A stretch of 64,000 bases of DNA, from contig CAZYDH010000007.1 of NCBI GenBank assembly GCA_964645915.1, positions 1-64,000 of the forward strand, written 5' to 3'. The position numbers and the translations under genes were made by a program. How positions within the stretch are numbered: the first letter of the stretch is position 1; each line of letters starts with the position of its first letter. The DNA comes from JACNKV01 sp964645915 (GTDB lineage Bacteria > Fidelibacterota > Marinisomatia > Marinisomatales > JACNKV01). Of the stretch, positions 60,828-64,000 are shown in pieces. The notes under the pieces are model-generated. The model saw nothing but the letters and a program-made list of their open reading frames with translations. It did not search any database and was not told the origin of the DNA.

Positions 60828-63416
60828 TCAAAGTCCGTGTTCTTTTTTTAAGTCATCTAATTTTTTCAGTGCTTCTAACGGTGTCATTTCATTTATATTC
60901 AATTGACCTAAGGATTGTTTCAAAGCATTTTCTTGTTTTTCAAATAGAGATATCTGGTTATCTGCAGGTGGAGGAGCTTCTGACTTTCCATCAGAATGAT
61001 CCAGATGAAATTGCAATATTTCGTTTGCTCGATGGATTACCGCCGAAGGAAGACCCGCCATCTTTGCAACATTTATTCCATAACTTTTATCTCCAGATCC
61101 TTTTTGAATTGTTCTCAAGAAGATAATTTTATCTCCAAATTCTTTTACGGCGACATGATAGTTTTTCAGTCGATCCAACGTGTTTTCAAGATCGGTCAAT
61201 TCATGATAATGAGTAGCAAATAATGTTCGAGCAGCCAACTCTGAATGTTCATGTAGATATTCCGTGATCGCCCAGGCAAGCGAAAGTCCATCATAGGTTG
61301 CAGTCCCTCTACCTATTTCATCCAATAATATTACGCTTCGATGTGTAACGTTGTTCAAAATATTGGCCGCTTCATTCATTTCTACCAAAAATGTACTTTC
61401 TCCACCCGCAAGATTATCACTGGCTCCTACACGAGTAAATAATTTATCTACAACTCCAATTGTCGCAGATTTCGCCGGGATAAATGACCCGATCTGTGCC
61501 ATCAAGATCAATAATCCGATCTGTCTTAAATAGGTAGATTTTCCTGCCATATTTGGACCGGTAATTAAATGGATCTGTTCGGTTTCTGTATCCATAAAGA
61601 CATCATTTGGGACAAATCTTTCTGTGGGCGGTAGTAATTTTTCAACCACAGGATGTCGACCTTTCCGGATCTCTAACACACCTTCTGTTGATAGATCAGG
61701 GCAACAATATTTATTTGTTATAGCAGTTTTACCAAAAGTGCATAGTATATCTAGTCTGCTTAATAATTTAGCATTGGTTTGAATATCTGAAACAGCATTT
61801 AGAATAAATTGGCAAAGATCATCAAAGATTCTTCTTTCAATTTCCTCTATTTTTTCTTCAGCGGAAAGAATCTTTTCTTCATATTCTTTTAGTTCAGGAG
61901 TAATGTACCGTTCTGAGTTAACCAACGTTTGTTTACGGATATAAGTCTCCGGAACTTTATCTTGATGCGTTTTTGTAACATCTATATAATAACCGAAAAC
62001 TTTATTAAAACCAATTTTTAACGAAGAAATACCCGTTGTTTCACGTTCAGAATTAGCATAGTCTGTCAACCAATCCTTCCCTCCTGAAGCCAGTGTACGT
62101 AATTCATCCAAATCTTCATCGATTCCTTTAGCGATCACATTACCACTGTTTAATTGTGCAGGAGCATCCGCATTCATCATAACAACAATTTTATCTGAGA
62201 TACCTGATGTATCTAAAAATTGATCGGCAAACTGAATCAGATCTTCCAATTCACTGGATTTCAACAATTCAGATAAGACATGAACGGTCTGTAAACTGAT
62301 CCCCAATGCAATAATATCTCGAGGACTTACTTTTCCTCGATTGATTTTACCAATGATTCTTTCTATATCTGACACCTCACTCAACAGCTTACCGGTTTGG
62401 TTCATCAGACGTTTATTTTGATAAAATGCTTTGACTATTTTTTGACGTTCTTCAATAGGATGAATATCTGTTAGGGGTCTGTTTAACCATTGTTTAAGTA
62501 ACCGTCCTCCTCCGGCTGTCTTGGTTTCATCCAATATATCAATTAATGTCCCGTGAGTTCCTTGAGTTGCCAACGATTTAAATACTTCAAGATTTCTTAT
62601 TGTAAAACCATCCAACCCCATTACACCTTCATTTAAAATCGGTTGCAATGTAGAAATATGTTTTAACGATGTATTTAATGATTGTCGAAGGTGATAAAAT
62701 AGTGCTCCACCGGCAGTAATACCCTGATGCAAATCTTCACAGCCAAACCCTTTTAACGAAGTTGTTTGAAAATGATCTGTTAATGTCCGATAGCTTTGAT
62801 CAAAATTAAAAACCCAATCTTCCACTTGAGTTATGAAAGGAAGCAGTTCTCTGTACCAAGATTCCAATGAATAAGAAACACTTTCCCCTATTAAAATTTC
62901 TCTTGGGGAATATTTTCTCAATGATTCAGTAATTTTATCCTCTTCACATTCGCCAAGTAGAAATTCTCCAGTGGATTGATCCAAGACCGCATATCCGGCT
63001 TTTCCTCGATGACTGTACAGACAAGCTAAATATTGATTCGATTTATCGTTTAACGCACGATCAGCGGTCAACGTACCCGGGGTTACGACTTCGGTAACTT
63101 CTCGCTTAACAATCCCTTTTGCAAGTTTAGGGTCTTCAACTTGCTCACAAATCGCAACACGATATCCTGCCTGAACCAATTTTGGAAGATAATTATCCAA
63201 AGCATGATGAGGAAATCCCGCAAGAGGTACATCTGCCGCTGCACCATTCGCACGTTTTGTTAAAACAATACCTAAGATTTTCGCTGTGATTTTTGCATCT
63301 TCTTGAAAGGTTTCAAAAAAATCACCCATACGGAACAACACAATCGAGTCCGGGTGTTGTCGCTTAATCTCTAAATATTGCCGCATTAATGGTGTTCCAG
63401 CCTTTGTCTCTGCCAT
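60828..63416 (-). CDS. mutS: DNA mismatch repair protein MutS
   Basis: MutS recognises mismatches and small loops and starts repair with MutL. The 862-residue protein has the N-terminal mismatch-binding FxE region in GDFFETF (about 32-39). The connector and lever domains follow, with the ATPase core GPNMAGKSTYLRQIG near 618, then STFLVEMNEAANIL, VILLDEIGRGTATYDGLSLAWA and FATHYHEL. The C-terminal helix-turn-helix/dimer region ends at KKLDDLKKEHGL. Its start overlaps the selB stop by one base (TAATG). The MutL of the MutL-membrane cluster is unrelated to the repair protein. Confidence 0.98.
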   Translation of the reverse strand: MAETKAGTPLMRQYLEIKRQHPDSIVLFRMGDFFETFQEDAKITAKILGIVLTKRANGAAADVPLAGFPHHALDNYLPKLVQAGYRVAICEQVEDPKLAKGIVKREVTEVVTPGTLTADRALNDKSNQYLACLYSHRGKAGYAVLDQSTGEFLLGECEEDKITESLRKYSPREILIGESVSYSLESWYRELLPFITQVEDWVFNFDQSYRTLTDHFQTTSLKGFGCEDLHQGITAGGALFYHLRQSLNTSLKHISTLQPILNEGVMGLDGFTIRNLEVFKSLATQGTHGTLIDILDETKTAGGGRLLKQWLNRPLTDIHPIEERQKIVKAFYQNKRLMNQTGKLLSEVSDIERIIGKINRGKVSPRDIIALGISLQTVHVLSELLKSSELEDLIQFADQFLDTSGISDKIVVMMNADAPAQLNSGNVIAKGIDEDLDELRTLASGGKDWLTDYANSERETTGISSLKIGFNKVFGYYIDVTKTHQDKVPETYIRKQTLVNSERYITPELKEYEEKILSAEEKIEEIERRIFDDLCQFILNAVSDIQTNAKLLSRLDILCTFGKTAITNKYCCPDLSTEGVLEIRKGRHPVVEKLLPPTERFVPNDVFMDTETEQIHLITGPNMAGKSTYLRQIGLLILMAQIGSFIPAKSATIGVVDKLFTRVGASDNLAGGESTFLVEMNEAANILNNVTHRSVILLDEIGRGTATYDGLSLAWAITEYLHEHSELAARTLFATHYHELTDLENTLDRLKNYHVAVKEFGDKIIFLRTIQKGSGDKSYGINVAKMAGLPSAVIHRANEILQFHLDHSDGKSEAPPPADNQISLFEKQENALKQSLGQLNINEMTPLEALKKLDDLKKEHGL

Positions 63417-64000
63417 TAGAGTTTTTCTCCTTTCAAACGATCATTTCCCCTTCGTACTGTCATTCGATTCTTATCCAAATATTCTAAGATAGGGATGGCA
63501 GTTTTTCTGGTTAATCCGAAACTCTCTTTAAACTCGGGAACTGTTAAGATATCATGGGTATCGAACCATCGTCTTATTGTTTCTTGAATCTTCACAAGAT
63601 GTTGGTAATCCATCCACATTCCCTGTTGTATTTCAATCACCCGATGTTGAGCTTTTAAGGCGTGTAAAATCTTTACTACCGATGATCCAATCTCTGTGAA
63701 CAATTCCTTTTCAGTTAAAACTAAATTCGGAGTTCTTGATAAGTTAGATAAAACCAGATTTGCTTTATCTTTATCTTTATCCGAAATTGATATCTCATGT
63801 TCTGCCATAGCAAAACCAGATTCAACATGTTTTATCATGTTTTCTGAAATGAGGATATTTTTGATGACCTCAAACCATGTAGAGCTAAAGCCTAATTGAT
63901 CCTGTAAAGATTTTAGTCCAATAAACGCACGATATGGATTGTGTTTATGAAAGGTTTCCACACATTCAGTAAACAAGGTTTTTGATTTCATTAAATTCTC
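63416..64000 (-). CDS. selB: Selenocysteine-specific elongation factor SelB, C-terminal part (5' end beyond window)
   Basis: The frame stays open to the right edge of the window, giving 194 visible residues with no start inside. The sequence matches the winged-helix repeats of SelB. The first contains ECVETFHKHNPYRAFIG and LQDQLGF, as in SelB wing 2. The last reads ILTVPEFKESFGLTRK, then TAIPILEYLDKNRMTVRRGNDR, the end signature of SelB that binds SECIS RNA. The GTPase and EF-Tu-like domains should lie beyond 64000. An internal ATG at 63991 is not the true start. The last base of the stop overlaps mutS. Confidence 0.88.
   Translation of the reverse strand, partial: ENLMKSKTLFTECVETFHKHNPYRAFIGLKSLQDQLGFSSTWFEVIKNILISENMIKHVESGFAMAEHEISISDKDKDKANLVLSNLSRTPNLVLTEKELFTEIGSSVVKILHALKAQHRVIEIQQGMWMDYQHLVKIQETIRRWFDTHDILTVPEFKESFGLTRKTAIPILEYLDKNRMTVRRGNDRLKGEKL

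Overview
The window is AT-rich, gene-dense DNA from a Gram-negative bacterium. Many proteins carry signal peptides, lipoboxes or outer-membrane beta-barrel features, one secreted enzyme ends in a type IX-style sorting domain (FNP-type linker), and promoters of the TAnnTTTG type may be present. Together with the housekeeping set, this suggests the Fibrobacteres-Chlorobi-Bacteroidetes superphylum and most resembles Candidatus Marinimicrobia (SAR406). The taxonomic call is inference. There is no phage, IS element or CRISPR array.

Layout. 1-10.2 kb (minus strand): tRNA-Leu(UAG), secA, nusB, a branched-chain aminotransferase, a beta-oxidation/butanoate set (acyl-CoA dehydrogenase, 3-hydroxyacyl-CoA dehydrogenase, thiolase), an FAD amine oxidase and a PhoH-like ATPase. 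10.3-12.6 kb (plus): a TatT-like lipoprotein, a DUF2953-GerW/YtfJ pair and a CBS protein. 12.7-25.1 kb: an M3 peptidase, small exported orphans, and two overlapping genes for lipoproteins made of Ig-like and fibronectin type III modules. The second of these is interrupted by a 100-N assembly gap inside a 251-bp perfect repeat. 25.2-27.8 kb: a two-gene version of the eukaryote-style lysine-ketoglutarate reductase/saccharopine dehydrogenase. 28-29.7 kb: a secreted peptidylarginine/agmatine deiminase-like protein. 30.2-37.6 kb: an eight-gene minus-strand run that joins a MutL (glutamate mutase L) ATPase homologue to several uncharacterised membrane proteins, with no mutase present. 37.6-49.6 kb: cdsA, an rnhB-yraN fusion, comEC, CIRCE-controlled groES-groEL, dut, an MscS channel, an M1 aminopeptidase and small orphans. 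49.7-64 kb: a hidden selenoprotein, a FecR/outer-membrane fusion, an FAD/Fe-S dehydrogenase, gpsA, an acyl-CoA ligase, tRNA-Leu(CAA), lepB, a PorV-like barrel, mutS and the 3' end of selB.

The main discovery is at 49674-49898. This is a 74-residue Rdx (SelT/SelW/SelH) family protein whose second redox cysteine is encoded by in-frame TGA (CxxU). A stem-loop with the position and shape of a bacterial SECIS follows the TGA. The partial gene at the right edge of the window is recognisable as the C-terminal winged-helix region of SelB, the selenocysteine elongation factor. The decoding apparatus and a client therefore lie within 14 kb of each other, and standard gene calling would miss the client.

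The second system worth attention is the MutL-DUF6754 membrane cluster.
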